Part shown: positions 1-12,956 of the stretch, in pieces
Numbering within the stretch: position 1 is the first letter of the stretch
Layout of the letters: every line of letters begins with the position of its first letter
Source of the DNA: Syncephalis fuscata
Lineage: Eukaryota > Zoopagomycota > Zoopagomycetes > Zoopagales > Piptocephalidaceae
Direction of reading: 5' to 3'
NCBI GenBank assembly: GCA_025786725.1
Contig: JAHLTZ010000005.1
Coordinates: 806,001 to 870,000, forward strand
Length of the DNA: 64,000 nucleotides
Notes under the pieces: generated by a model
Seen by the model: only the letters and a program-made list of their open reading frames with translations
Databases searched by the model: none
Told to the model about the DNA's origin: nothing
Program-made: the position numbers and the translations under genes

Positions 1-3000
1 CCTATTCAGCTATTTGGTACGGAAACCATGGAAAAGTTTTGTGAAAAGCTTCAAGTATTACTGGCCTCTTGTTTAATGGCTTCTATGACTGTTCAGTCCA
101 CCTCTATTGCCGAACATCATTTAATACAACTGGCTCAACATTTGCATATTCAATTAGATGCACTATTAATGAATCATTATGCCGCTATTGTAGCCGTTAT
201 TCTGCCCATGTACTTCACCGATCGCCGTCAAGATGCTGATTATGTTGTTAAACAATTTCTACGCCAACGATTAGGCGCTAATCGATTTGATCGTTTAATG
301 TCACAACAAATTGCTGGTGTACTTGGCCAATTACTGGCCCTTACCTCCAATCCAGATCATATTCATTTATTGGAACGATTAACGTCGCAACAAGTCACCC
401 AGGAACGGCTAGCGCGTATTATAGTTAAACCACCCATCAGTAGTGATGCTACTACTGCTACAACTACTACAACTACGACGACAGTCATATCTACGCTTTA
501 TTATTCAGTTGAAGTGATATTACAAGCAGTTGAATATCTAGCCCATATGTTTAATGAAGGAACATTGGGCGAATTTCTTAAACCGTTAAGACTATCGTTT
601 ATATTCCATAGTTTATTTGAAAATATTGAAAAGTTAAAGAATATTGAAGAACAACGCCGTCTATTTAATATTTTTGTTTAATCACTGCCATGAGTAATAT
701 GAATGATGGCACTAATAGCTATCTATTACGTATGCTTATGTATAGAACAGCTAAACTATTAGGATCAACAGCCCATCTAGTTAATACGACAAATCGATTA
801 CTACTCTATTTAGGCGAGATGGTTATTGAACCTATTAAGACATCACTATCAGGCAACGTTAGCGATATTCTATTTCTATTTGAACAAATTATTCCAGAGA
901 TGATTTCAGTTGCCATGTCCAATCCATTGGGTGAATCGATTAATACATCATGTTATGGCAAGTCATTCGACAATTAACAAGTACATCAACAGAAGGCATA
1001 GAGGATAGTTCAGTTAAACAATCCATTGATCGTATTATAGTATTAGTGACTTGGGTAGAGAGGTCGTCTAATACATCAACTATCGATCCATTAACACCAA
1101 GTGAATCGGCTTTACTTTATAAACGTTCATATTTAAAGTTACGGGGACCAATTCAACAACAATATATTACAGGGTTACGACAAACAATAACCACTGATTT
1201 ATCATCTCATACCAATACGTCTAAACCGCTTAACTTTCTCGTTACTTCGTTAAAGACAGCAACGGATATTAAGGCCAAAAGTAATATACTTTACTGTCTA
1301 GGTGAATTAAGTGCCTATTTTGATCGTAATCAATACAACGATACACTTAAATCCACCCAGAATATTAAAAGAAAGTCTACTGATGGTGTCGTTGAAGCAG
1401 CTCGTCGATATGGTGTTGATATGGTAATACGTCTGCTATTTGATGATGAAACAATTGTTAGTGGATTTGCCGCCCATATTCTAATGCGTATATTTGCCAC
1501 TGAAGAGGGCGGCACTATATTCCGTGGGTTAGACGATGAATCACGTCATCTATTATCTATATTCTCTAGTGCACATCAACCATCATCAGATAGTATAAAA
1601 GGCATTTCATTAACGGATAAAGTATGGCGTAGTCATACAGATAACTTTGACCAATGGATTCGTACTGCCACTTGTACTATAATCGATGCAATAGGCGATC
1701 CTGTACTACGTCATATGGTTAAACTGTTAGATTATCGGCCACGTCTTGGTGTTGATCTATTGCCTAATATGGTCCACTTGCTACTCTATAGACATGCCAC
1801 ACGACATCCTACTTGTCAGCATAGCGATGAACATTGTCCACGCTATCAATTATCAATAGCATCGAATGAATGGCTGAAACAAATGGTTATGGAACATTCA
1901 ACAGCAACTTCAGTATTGTCATTAAATCAGCAGTTAATTACAGATACTATACTATCCATTATTGCTTATTTAAGAGGTCAAATGAAACCATCTGAAGCAA
2001 CGATGTTTGCCAGTAATCAATGGCTTGATATTGATTATTTTGAAGCAGCCAAGATAGCATTGCTACGAGAGACACCGTATACTGCACTGATGTATATGGA
2101 ATTGACTCGAATGCTTGATACTGATTATACACTACGTCGTGAATTGATTGATGAAGAGCGGGCTTGTTGCGTACTATTTACGCTCGTATTGACGAACCTG
2201 ATAGTTATCATGGGTTAGATATTTCAGTGTCGCTGCAATCATTAACACAACAGTTTGAATTGGATCATCATTGGTCGGCAAGTTTATTGCATAATGAAGC
2301 ACAACTAGAAACACAATCTACACTAGCTGCATTAACTACATTAACCAGTAATGGTATTAATAATGAAAGTTATTTAGCGGTAATGAGAGCTATGGGTCAA
2401 CTTGGACTACATCGACAACGACTTGATTATATGCCGGATTAATGGCTCGATCTACTGAACCATTATCGGCGGATATTGATGAAATGCAATTGGCATCGGC
2501 ATGGCGTAATGGACAATTTGTATTATCAAGTGAATTAATGAATAGATCGAGTAATAGTCAAGCCTATTTATTTAATTGTTTACGATCGATTCATAGTTAT
2601 GATCAATTAGGGGCCAGTCAATTTAAACATTGTATTAACGAGGCATTTGATTTTACTTCCAATCAATTATCGACTACAACACATCAAATGACCCTTCTAT
2701 CTAAATTGCGCTATTTACAATCACTGGTGGAATTAGAGGAGATTGTAGATTATACAAATAAACACGATGCATCATTTGAAGTCATGGCCGATACATGGCA
2801 GCGCCGTTTAAATGCCATACTTTTAGCTGATCGGTAAGTGACAGATACAGATATACTGGCTGATGAATATCAATTAATGTAATGGTAGATTTGATAGTGC
2901 GGAACAAGTGCTGGCAGTACGAACAACGGCACTATTATCAACATTAGGTCGATTAACCAAAGAAAGCCCTAGCTATATGTTTATAGAACATTATTTGTGT

Positions 3001-5682
3001 CAACATTTACTTAAAATATCACAATTGGCCCGTAAGAATAATGAAGTGCAACTGGCCTTGAATGCACTGCGCAGAGCACAGGCGATTACCAAATGCTCTA
3101 TCAATACACTTGATACAACGTTTAATCCATTAATACTGGCTATTGAAGAAGCAAAGCTATTATGGAAACAAGGTGAACATACACTTGCTATGAGACAGGC
3201 TGAGAAACTATTGGAAACAAGCCGATCATCAATGAATGAACGCGATTACCCACAACAAACAACTCTATTGCGTCTATTAGTAAGTAGCTAAATGACTATT
3301 GGCAATATATATATTAATTTAATATTATTAATATGTATAGGGGAAATGGAAGACTGAAGAGAGAATGGAACATCCAGAGACAGTTATTTTACGTTACTTT
3401 GAACCAGCCAGTGCTCATTCAGATAGAATATTAGCAAAAGATTTAGGCAAGGCAGAATATTTATTAGCAATCTATGCCGATCAACAATTGCAACATATGA
3501 TTGAATCACCCGAATTACAGCAATTACGTATTATGTATCAACAGAAATACGCTGAAGTACGAGCATGTGATTCACTTATTGCTACTGCAGCCACTGATAA
3601 AGAGAAGACAAATCTACTGCGTCATCGTCGTCGAGTGGATATTCAAGCACGTCAAGATAATGAGGAAATTGAACGAGAATATGCTAAACAACAATTATTA
3701 TTGGAAAAGAGTCTTGAAAACTATTTACGTTCGTTGAAACTATGCAACCGATACAATTTATCGGTGTTTAGAGCAACATCGCTTTGGTTCAAGCATAATG
3801 ATAATCAAGGTGCACTAACAGTTACTGCTCGATGGTTACCACAAGTACCAAGTCATAAGTTTATTCCGCTCGTTTATCAATTATCAGCTCGTATGGAGAA
3901 TGTACCAGGTCGATTTCCTGAACAGCTAATATCATTGGTACGGCGTATGGCTCGTAAGCATCCATTCCATACGCTATATCAAATTATTGCTCTACGTAGT
4001 TCGGTATCCACTCATAATAGTAATAGCAGTAATAATAGCAGTATGAGTAGTAATAATAGTAGCAGTCTTGACGCCAACAGCAACCAATCAAGAGCTATTG
4101 TGGCGCGTGCCATATTAAAGCAATTAAAGAATGATCCCAAGCTTAGTGAAACGGTCAATTCGATGGAATTATTAGCCGATGCTTATATGGAAATTGCTTT
4201 ATTGCCAGTGGCCCGTGATAAATTAACACCCATTGCAGTTAAAGAAGGTATTCCGTTTGAACGTAAATTAAGACTGCCTCGGCTCGAAGCATTGCCCTGC
4301 GTACCGGTGATAACGCATGATTTACCGATTGAACCAACGGGAAACTATTCAGATTTTGTATCTATTAACGGATTCGGCCATCGATTCCGTGTAGCCGGCG
4401 GTGTTAATCTACCACGTATTATTGAGTGTCAAGGCAGTGATGGAATAATGTATACACAACTGGTAAATAGCTAGTTAGTTGTAATGAATTGTGTGCTAAT
4501 CGTTGTAAATAGGTTAAAGGCAATGATGATTTAAGACAAGATGCAGTGCTGGAGCAAGTATTTGGTATTGTTAATCAATTATTGCTAAAGAACATGGCTA
4601 CACGTGAACGCCAATTAAAATTACGTACTTATAAAGTGGTGCCTCTTTCACCACGATCCGGTGTATTGCAATGGGTCGATAACACATGTCCATTGGGCGA
4701 TTATTTATCACGAGCACATAAAATGTAATATTAGTTTAGTATGCTGCGTATATTGTTTAATTAATTATAATATAACACTATTAGATATCGGCCCAAAGAT
4801 TGGGCGGCCAGTCATTGTCGACAATTGATGAGCGAAGAACACGCCAAGGCTGAATCGACTGTGGCGAGTAAAATACTTACCTTTACCAAGATTCAACAGC
4901 ACTTTAAACCGGTATTTCGCTACTTTTTCATTGATCAATATCAAGATGCGCGACTGTGGTTTGAACGGCGTAATAGCTATACAAAGAGTGTAGCTGCTTC
5001 TTCGATGGTTGGCTACGTACTTGGTATTGGTGATCGGCATGCTCAAAACATTCTTATCGATACAACGACAGCTGAAGTGGTACATATTGATTTGGGTATT
5101 GCTTTTGATCAAGGCAAACTACTACCAACACCAGAGCGTGTACCATTCAGATTAACACGTGATATGATTGATGGTATGGGCATTACTGGTACAGAAGGTG
5201 TTTATCGTAAAGGATGTGAGGAAGTGTTGCGTGTACTTCGTGAAAATAGCAGTGATTTACTGGCTATTCTTGATGTTTTCCGCTACGATCCATTGTACAA
5301 TTGGTAAGTTTAAATAGACTACTATTGTTATTGCTATTGTGTTATTGATATATTAATATCGAATGATAGGGAGATATCGCCGTTAAAAGCCATTCATCTA
5401 CAAGAAGGCGATACAATGCCGATGCAACGAGGTGAAGGCACTCCTCCCTTGCTGCCGGCTAAGCTTAATACAAAGCCGGTCAATACGGAGGCAGAGCGTG
5501 CATTGGCGACCGTTCAATCAAAATTGGCGCGTAATGTTGACGTCTCTTGCAAAGTAAACGATTTAATTCGCGAAGCGACAAGTGAAGAAAATCTATGTCG
5601 TATCTATCCAGGTAGGTGGCTATAGTATTATAATTATTGCAGCATAACTAAGTATTGTTTAGGTTGGCAGCCGTGGTTTTAA
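1..5682 (+). CDS. TEL1: ATM/Tel1-type PI3K-related protein kinase, 3' part
   Basis: DNA double-strand-break and telomere checkpoint serine/threonine kinase of the ATM family; the 5' end lies outside the window and the frame is open from base 1. The kinase domain has the GDRHAQNIL catalytic loop and HIDLGIAF activation-loop start, followed by [14 protein letters not shown] and GMGITGTEG. These are ATM signatures; ATR has a different string here. The FATC tail ends in YPGWQPWF, as in ATM (GWKAWV). Upstream helical sequence is the FAT region. Introns are 2834-2888, 3280-3340, 4463-4512, 4725-4784, 5304-5369 and 5612-5662; the last exon is only 20 nt (5663-5682). Four -1 breaks sit at about 672 (T5 run), 950, 2162 and 2439, all in the less conserved half. 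From 2442 to the stop the frame is intact apart from introns. Adding four bases gives exactly 1,781 codons. I infer a functional gene with sequence errors rather than a pseudogene. Confidence 0.9.
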
Positions 5683-8600
5683 AGCATTAAACCTATTTTA
5701 TTAGCTGATTTACATTTTATAAAAATAAGACTATACAAAATTACTATTATTTAATATATTAAAGCCATTTTTATAGTATTATGTCGTTTTAATAAACACT
5801 TTCATACAGACTATTAAAATCGTTTCAGTTTAGTATATATAACGCTCTCTTTGCCACCACTGTCACTTATTTATTTAATCAACACGCATAACAAGTATGC
5901 TGTAACAATACCAATCAGCACTTGACTGGATAAAAACCAAATGGACATATTTCCCTTCATTTGGAAAACCATGTCAAGTGATGGCATCAACAACGATATA
6001 TAATGCTACTGTTGATACTTGTGCAATGAAGACAATAGTTGGTATGTAATATACATGCAAAATAATGGTGCATAATGACAAATATAATCTGGATATACTT
6101 GTCGAACTGGTACCAATGGTCGAATAATTGTAACAGATATTTGTTAGTATTGCCTAGTAGATACAAAGCACCTACATTTAGTTGATTGTTGTCCATATGT
6201 GATTCATAGTGTACATTTAGTGTGGTTATCTGTTGTTTGAATACTGTTGCATTAGAAAATATATAAACAAGTAAACTGATAATGTAAAAGTTAAAAGTTG
6301 TTAATCGAGAGAGCAGCTAATAAAGAAACTATGCGTCCACCTGGAGTACTGACGATAGCACCATTTGGCACAAGTATCATATGTCAGAAGCACACAGCTT
6401 TATACTAGCCACCATCAAGATGAATATGTTGCTTAATAATGCTATAATATGATGTAGCAATTCAAGTGCGACAATATGCATTACTAACTACTGGTTCACC
6501 TAATTGTAACTAATGTACAAAGCCAAATGCATATGAATACTACAACACATTACAACTAAACAACACATGTCAAATATTGATATATTATTGAATTCTCAAA
6601 ATAGCGCAGTCTTTGCCACGTTGTGACCAGCCGCAGAAACATTAACTTATGCTTAATCGCACCAAAGATGACTTCATCACTAGAGTTTTCCATGGGGTCA
6701 TATAAACACATTAGCTAATATTTAAACTAACACTATTGTGATTCATTCAATAACACCCACAAGTAAACAGTATAGATATACGTTCGCCTATTACAGGCAT
6801 TCACATATCACAACAATCTAGTGTGTGATGGCAGTATTCAGCAAGTTGAACACTACCACACACCTCCAGCGCGCGTTACAAACAAGTGAGCACTAACATA
6901 TGGCCACCCATTACAGGTCGCCGCATCCACATGAAGGGAGCGTGCAGCAATACTGACTTGCCAAATACTGCTACTGCACGCCCTGCTATCCCACATGTCT
7001 CCGCACTACGTTAGTATACAGCCGCCTATCACGGGCAGCCATATAATTGCTGATTTAGTATGATACAATAGTCTGCAAATATCGTATTACACATTCAACA
7101 CAGCTCAAAAGTAAAAACACAGTATTCCATGGTCAACCAACAAGGGGACCACACACCACTGGATGTAACTACTAGATTTAATGCTAACCATTAACAAACA
7201 GTTTACAGCACATTAACAACTAGAACAGGAGAAGGCGAGGTAATGAGCAAAAGTAATCTTAACACAACCTTATAAACTTCAAAACATATCTACCAATTAG
7301 AATGGACAATATTGGTAAATAGTATGTGATAGCTGCTTATTGGCGTATTACATCTAGTTAAAATCTTCTAGTGTCAGATACCATCTTATCAGTAAATTGG
7401 ATTATAATCCCTTCCTTATTTCCATATTTACTCACTTTTGCCTTTCATTTGCAGGTCATCTCCGCGCATAATTTCATATCTACACTGGCTAGTTGATTTA
7501 ATTGACCAATGCAGCCATCTTTAATCAATTGTGTTACCGTACCAAATACACTCACTTTTTTCGAAATGCTTTTGCCATTTTGCACACAATTAAATCAGTC
7601 GATTCACATAAATTTATTGCTGTTTTAGTTAAATAAAAATAACTATTTTTCTTTAAAAATATGGTCTATAACATAATTCACCGATTGAGTTTCAATGCTA
7701 CTAAATAGAAATAAAATACACGTTGTTCATATTACACTACAAAGTCCGCTAAAGTTATTAAGTAAAAACAGGAATAAACACGTAATCATGTTGCCCTTTG
7801 CAGTCAGCATGAAAATCAGTATAATGTGGCACATGCATGCTTAGCCAAGTGACTATATAAAATATTAGTAAATATAATAGTTTACTATGCAATTTATGAC
7901 TAAAGCTACTGTACCAGTAAATAAAAAATACCACAACAAATGTAATGTTAATGTATTTGTAAAATAAAAATAAAATTTTTACTTTATTTTACTGATAACA
8001 TGCTCTAAATTAATGAGTGTTTTTTGAGTGTAAATGACTTTTATTCTTCATTTATTCATTTGCTATTAATCTGTTCTATGATGTATCGACATGTTGGGTA
8101 GATTGACTTTTATTATTTACACTCCATTTATTAATAAATTAAACTCGGCTGTTTATAAATATTGACTGACAGGACCACAAATCACAATCTACGTCACCAC
8201 ATTTCCTTTCTTTTTCTTACACTTGACAACATATATCCATTACATATACTTGTACACTCCATATATGCTACATAGATAGTGTTAGTAGTTGACTGGCTAC
8301 TAGTCAAGTACAAGCACTATTTACACTATGTACTTGCATTGCTCTTTTGTAATCTGACCTTTTTTACAAACAGCTTTTTTACTTCAATCATTGGTGTTAG
8401 CACTGTATTGGCATAGTAAGTACATCTCTGGTTTGTTTTATGCTATATTGGGTATATACTGTTAAAATCACGTTGTATGCTTTGTTGTTTGCTGTAGATT
8501 ACTGCAGATCTATATTAAAACAAAGTACACAGTGACTTTGGCAGCATATAGCCAACACAGCCACTGTGTACAGCTGCTATACACATACAGCAATACTAAT

Positions 8601-9608
8601 ATTGAAGGTACTGCTAGTATAGTCGTTGAACAAGTCTTTAGCGTCAATACAGTAGTACGATCTGCTACTATTGCTACTGCTGTATATGCATAGTTGCCAG
8701 CACAATGACTGTATTGGCTATACTTGCTGTTACTTTTTTACTAATAAAATGTTATATAAGAGTATGAGAATATAATGGTAATGATATACGGTAAATAGAA
8801 GATATATGCATACTGGATAATAATTTATGATGATAAATATTTTAAACTTTAATGTCATTTACCATCCAGTTCGATGTTCAATAGAAATAATGTATAGTTT
8901 AGTCAATTGATCACCAAATCACAATAATTGTTAATGAAATGTCTATTATTAATGCATCAACAATAACATAAAATAATTAAAAAACAACAAAATAAATAAA
9001 TTATAGATATTATTTTAAAACGAATAATATGGTTGAGGATGTATTAAAATCAACTAATTATAAAATGTCAATAATTGCAAAAAGAAAAATCTTTATTTAG
9101 TTAATGATAAAAATAATATAATGTATAATAATAAAAATATGAAGGTCAACGCCTAAGTAAAGATACAATGCATAGCGTACTTATTTGTCGAGATAATAGT
9201 TGTTGTATGGTATAGCAATGCGGTGTTAATATTAGTAGGAACATGTACAATATATCCGGTATAATGACAAATAGTCTACCAAGGCATATTATCTTGTTGC
9301 TGCCTTGTGCACCAGTAAAATAATAATTTGTGCTTTCCAGTATTAAAGATTAAAATGATTATATGTATATATCAATGCCACGCTAGTAATATAACAACGT
9401 ATAAAGTATGATCCTACTCATTGTAAAGTATCATTGTCAAATTTAAAACAAAAGTTACAACTACAATACGCTTGGATAGTAATTGCACATTTTGTATCGC
9501 AAAAAACTCTCTTCTGTATCCACGATAAGAAACTGTGTGCATAATAGAGTTGATAAGTGAAATATAAGAAACAGCTTGCAAACATCGCGTGTCTTCAGTG
9601 AAATCATT
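5683..9608. other. Non-coding stretch between TEL1 and the methyltransferase gene
   Basis: About 3.9 kb of AT-rich DNA with no convincing gene on either strand. It contains one copy of the dispersed repeat (5776-6451). Between 6780 and 7040 there are a few loosely similar CC(t/c)ATTACAGG-type words, too degenerate to call a repeat family. 8820-9160 is extremely AT-rich. The short ORF just downstream of the methyltransferase stop (9461-9643, minus) has no recognisable domain. Confidence 0.6.
5776..6451 (-). repeat. Dispersed repeat, copy 1 (inverted relative to copy 2)
   Basis: Read on the minus strand, this about 676-nt segment matches 46369-47043 on the plus strand almost base for base, by eye above 90%. 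It carries a hydrophobic reading frame with an in-frame run starting MDNNQLNVGALYLL. In this copy the frame is open through the stretch after ATVFKQQ and through WYQFDKYIQ, where copy 2 is broken. It is broken near 6025, where copy 2 is open (one C fewer). Homology stops at about 6451 and 5776 with no obvious terminal repeats or target-site duplication. It may be a duplicated fragment of a membrane-protein gene or a degraded mobile element. Confidence 0.85.
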
Positions 9609-11186
9609 CTACTTAGAAATGACCGTCGTGCGATCAAACGCATTGATATTCTTGTGTGCTACAATCTGATAGCAGCCGGCGGTGCCTTGTCGTAGTGCAA
9701 TCGATGTCCAGGCAAGATAGGCAGCCCATACACGCCAATGACGTTTTCCATAAGTCGCCACCATCGATTGCTCATTGTCTTCCCAGTTATCATACCAAAG
9801 CTCATAAGTTGTTGCAGCATGTGAGCTTAAGTTTTCTATGCTTGCTATTTCAAATCCGGCTTGTTCTAACATTTTGAGATATCGGCAGAGTGGAAGACGT
9901 GTCTCAATGCCAGGAGTTATGTATTTGTCCACAAATAGATTCCAGTTAATATCCTCTAATTGCCATGCGGCACGGGTAGTATCGACTTGTAATAAAATAA
10001 TGCCGTCGTCTTTTAAAAAACGATAGATATGATTTAAAAGTTGTGGAAGTTGGTGTACGCTTAAAAGTTCGTGTTGCCCAATGCATGTAATGGCGTCATA
10101 TTGATTATCCGGTATGTCGCGATAATCAAGGCAAAGAAAATGAGTCTGGTTTTTTGGCAGATTCATTTGATTAGCTTTTTCCATACCGCGAAGAATACGG
10201 TCAGGATCAGCTGCTATTCCTGTCGATGCAGTTCCATATTGTTCCACAGCGTGACAAACAAGCTGGCCATAGCCGCACCCAATATCAAGATGACTTTTAC
10301 CAGAAGAAAGACAAGCTGCTTTGCAGATTGCATCCAATGCACGTTGCTGTATTTCCGTAAGTGTATTGGACTTTTGTGGATCTACTATGCCACATGCTTG
10401 CCGCATGGAACTGCCCATAAATGCCCGGCACAATTCTTCATTATGCAATTCGAATGGCTGAAATCGATCGTTGGATAATACTTTACCGCCAAAAGGTAGA
10501 ACAGACATCCAGTGTTCAAGTAGTATTGCTACATAGTCCAGGGATAGACCAAAGGTGGCCCAATTGCTTCGTGATACAAAAACATCGTGAATGGATTGGT
10601 TGTTGGAAGTGTTGGCTTCATTGGCTATATAGGCATCGAGAAATGTGAGTAGCGGCACTCGTCGTTCGCTGTACAGGTTTTGAAAATGTTTTTTCTCAAA
10701 GCTAACATAGTCGCAAGAAGCATTGTCAAGGCTTGCTGATGTCGCCATCCATTGTGGTGTTATAAAATGACTGAAGAAGATGAAATAGGCAATAAATAGT
10801 GGAATTGACAAAATAGCACTCAGCGGCAATAGTAGCCAAAGACTCAGTCCCATGCGTAGTGTTTGATAGGCCGTAATTCCAAAAATAACTAATCCAAGCA
10901 ATGTGTAGGAAAACTCTTTGTGGCCAATACCATCAGCAGTATTTCGAGTTTTGCGAATATTTCTTAGACGCAGCAAAATTCGCTTTTGCATTGATTCTGC
11001 CAATAGGACAGCTGTATCGTTTTTTTCTACCAAGGATGACGATGATTCATCACTGGTACCGTCCACAATGCCTTCATCCCACTCTATAGAGGCGGTATCA
11101 GTGTTGCGTTCATTATTATCTGTAGATACGTGGGAATAATCGGAATCGACATCAGCCGAGCGACTGTATGTCATGCTGCTAGCCAT
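9609..11186 (-). CDS. Sphingolipid C9-methyltransferase-like enzyme
   Basis: Uninterrupted 525-residue protein. Residues 1-90 are polar and acidic; two hydrophobic segments at about 93-110 and 113-139 would anchor it in the ER or Golgi membrane. A class I SAM-methyltransferase fold follows, with motif I HLDIGCGYGQL at 299-309, then LDYRDIP, a DDGIILLQ strand and a C-terminal YGKRHWRVW...RQGTAGCYQ block. This order and these strings are typical of fungal sphingolipid C9-methyltransferases, which methylate the C9 carbon of the sphingoid base of glucosylceramide. Two differences from the family as I know it: the EMAEHVG segment after ITC reads GQHELLS here, and HY before the C-terminal helix reads HA. 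It may therefore be a divergent paralogue with another lipid substrate. No intron is seen. The first ATG of the frame is used. Confidence 0.8.
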   Translation of the reverse strand: MASSMTYSRSADVDSDYSHVSTDNNERNTDTASIEWDEGIVDGTSDESSSSLVEKNDTAVLLAESMQKRILLRLRNIRKTRNTADGIGHKEFSYTLLGLVIFGITAYQTLRMGLSLWLLLPLSAILSIPLFIAYFIFFSHFITPQWMATSASLDNASCDYVSFEKKHFQNLYSERRVPLLTFLDAYIANEANTSNNQSIHDVFVSRSNWATFGLSLDYVAILLEHWMSVLPFGGKVLSNDRFQPFELHNEELCRAFMGSSMRQACGIVDPQKSNTLTEIQQRALDAICKAACLSSGKSHLDIGCGYGQLVCHAVEQYGTASTGIAADPDRILRGMEKANQMNLPKNQTHFLCLDYRDIPDNQYDAITCIGQHELLSVHQLPQLLNHIYRFLKDDGIILLQVDTTRAAWQLEDINWNLFVDKYITPGIETRLPLCRYLKMLEQAGFEIASIENLSSHAATTYELWYDNWEDNEQSMVATYGKRHWRVWAAYLAWTSIALRQGTAGCYQIVAHKNINAFDRTTVISK

Positions 11187-12503
11187 GCTAACTAGTCTGC
11201 CGATACTATCTATATTTCTTGTTTAACAACAAAAAATAAAGTCTGTCTTTTACACTAGCACAAATAAAGGTCTAAAATACGCAAGTTTCGAGTGTACAAC
11301 GGTAAAACATGGAAACTGAGAAAAGGAGGCGAGTGCGCGATGGCCAGTCAATAAAATACTCGTTTCTCTCATCATGTGGCAGCACAGGGCCAGAGGAAAA
11401 CAGTGAGATTCTATATCTGCATCACCACTGATGCAGCAATGTCATTGGTGCATTTGCACCTTTGACGGTACACGCATTATCATTGGTATATATATATGTG
11501 TGTGTGTGATTGGGGCATGCTATAAATCGTGTCATGCGAATGCGATGACAAGTGTTGTAGCAACTGTTGATAAAAATGCTTGCTATTCTAAGATATCATC
11601 ATTAACGAATTCAATTAACGGTGCTGGATAAACAAACAGCCATACAACAATATGTGGCAAATAGATGTAAAGCTTCACAGAACACTCAACGCTTGCATTG
11701 TATGCATGCAGCTGCAATTCCATTCAATTGATTTGACAACTGGCATAGACAAGCTATCTGGGCCTCTTTGCCTACATCCTTGCTGAATATTCAGATGTAG
11801 ATTTCAGGAGATAGTATAAATTTGGATATAGATTCAGTAGAAAAGGCAAAGCTTTTACAGCTTGGTACTACTTGTACTATTTCAAAACTAATTACTACAT
11901 TGGTATAATTTGGCAACTAACCATCCAGAATTTATTGGCTATGATATAGCGTGAAGATGCCATGAAAGAATAAAAATAAAAACTGTGAACATTACTGATC
12001 ATTTGTAGAATTAAAAGAAATTTTCGTTAAAAACGCCGTGCAAAATAAAGTTACAAACGGCAATTCGGTAGCAGGAATGCGGCTAAGTTTGAACATTACT
12101 TATGAAAGTGGATAGTTTTAGTGGCATTGGATCAAGATAATAGCAAGTTTAAAACAAAAAAGTCCACAATAGGCACGAGTGTTCGATAGCAGTAGCAAAT
12201 GTATCCGAATAAGCCAATAGACTCATTGGAACTTACAATATAGTTATTATATAGAAATAATAAGCGTGTAAAGATTTTTTTAGATGGCGAACAATAAAAT
12301 GTGTGTAGTATAGACGTACAGGGAAACATAATGATGAAACAAGTCAAGTAGATAAGAATAAAAACAAAGAAATGAAGGTTCTCTTAAGTTGAGAGAGATG
12401 TGTCGATAAAAATACGGAATAAAGTTCATTGGATTAGCGCTAAAGACGGTTGAATCGCCAGATTGAAACTTGCCAAATAAAGCCTTATCAGACCAGGTTT
12501 TAG
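11187..12503. other. Intergenic stretch
   Basis: No supported gene. 11187-11400 is the likely promoter side of the minus-strand methyltransferase. Small ORFs here (for example plus 11431-11631) are cysteine- and isoleucine-rich with no family signature and look like chance. There is a short TATATATA/TGTGTGTG tract at about 11488-11508. Confidence 0.5.
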
Positions 12504-12956
12504 TCAGTACCCTATAAAATTTAAGTTAGAAGGTAAATATTTATGTCTCAATGACTGCATACCAGCTGGTAATGAGGCAACGGGCAAGTATCGTGGCCTT
12601 GAAGGATGAGTCGGTAGAACTGATGCTCCCGGCAACATTGGTGGTAATTTTGAGTAGTGAGAGCGACGAATAGGCAATGCTTCTTTGTTGCTAGAAGGCG
12701 GTTCAAGTTGTGGGACTACGACATGAGTTTGCATTGCAATACTATTGATAGGCCGGATAGATGAAACATGCACTTGGCATGTACATTGGGGGCCTGAGCT
12801 ACACGAATCATTATAATTTTCCGTACTATACGATAGGTAATGCAAAGGCAGGTAGTCTTCAATTTCTTTGTGGAAATGCGGCGTCGACGACAGCATACTA
12901 TTTGACAGATTACTAAAAACAATGGCAGGTAAAGGAGTTAGAGAGCAGGCACGCAT
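12504..12956 (-). CDS. Orphan proline-rich ORF, possibly a terminal exon
   Basis: 150-codon open frame with protein-like composition: proline-, serine- and histidine-rich, including a PPMLPGASVLPTHPSRPRYL stretch and a cluster of Cys around CSSGPQCTCQVHV. No domain is recognised. The methionine start is uncertain, because the region upstream on the minus strand has overlapping short frames that could hide another exon. It could be a real small gene, the last exon of a broken gene, or chance. Confidence 0.35.
   Translation of the reverse strand: MRACSLTPLPAIVFSNLSNSMLSSTPHFHKEIEDYLPLHYLSYSTENYNDSCSSGPQCTCQVHVSSIRPINSIAMQTHVVVPQLEPPSSNKEALPIRRSHYSKLPPMLPGASVLPTHPSRPRYLPVASLPAGMQSLRHKYLPSNLNFIGY

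Noticed and set aside
958..981. Tiny 19-24 nt introns as an explanation of the TEL1 breaks
   Set aside because: Candidate GT/GC...AG pairs of this size give the wrong phase or a stop, and verified introns here are 44-100 nt.
1..2440. TEL1 read as several separate overlapping genes (for example TAATG at 2440-2444)
   Set aside because: Each piece continues the same FAT/HEAT-like protein and the overlaps come from single-base breaks; this is eukaryotic, intron-containing DNA, so no coupled translation is expected.
672..2440. Euplotes-style programmed frameshifting
   Set aside because: That system is +1 at AAA-TAA/TAG contexts; here the shifts are -1 with no shared heptamer or stop context.
1..5682. 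ATR/Mec1 as the identity of the kinase
   Set aside because: The catalytic loop and FATC tail match ATM/Tel1, not ATR.
11431..11631. 66-codon Cys-rich ORF
   Set aside because: No signal peptide, overlaps a TATA/TG tract and has no recognisable domain.
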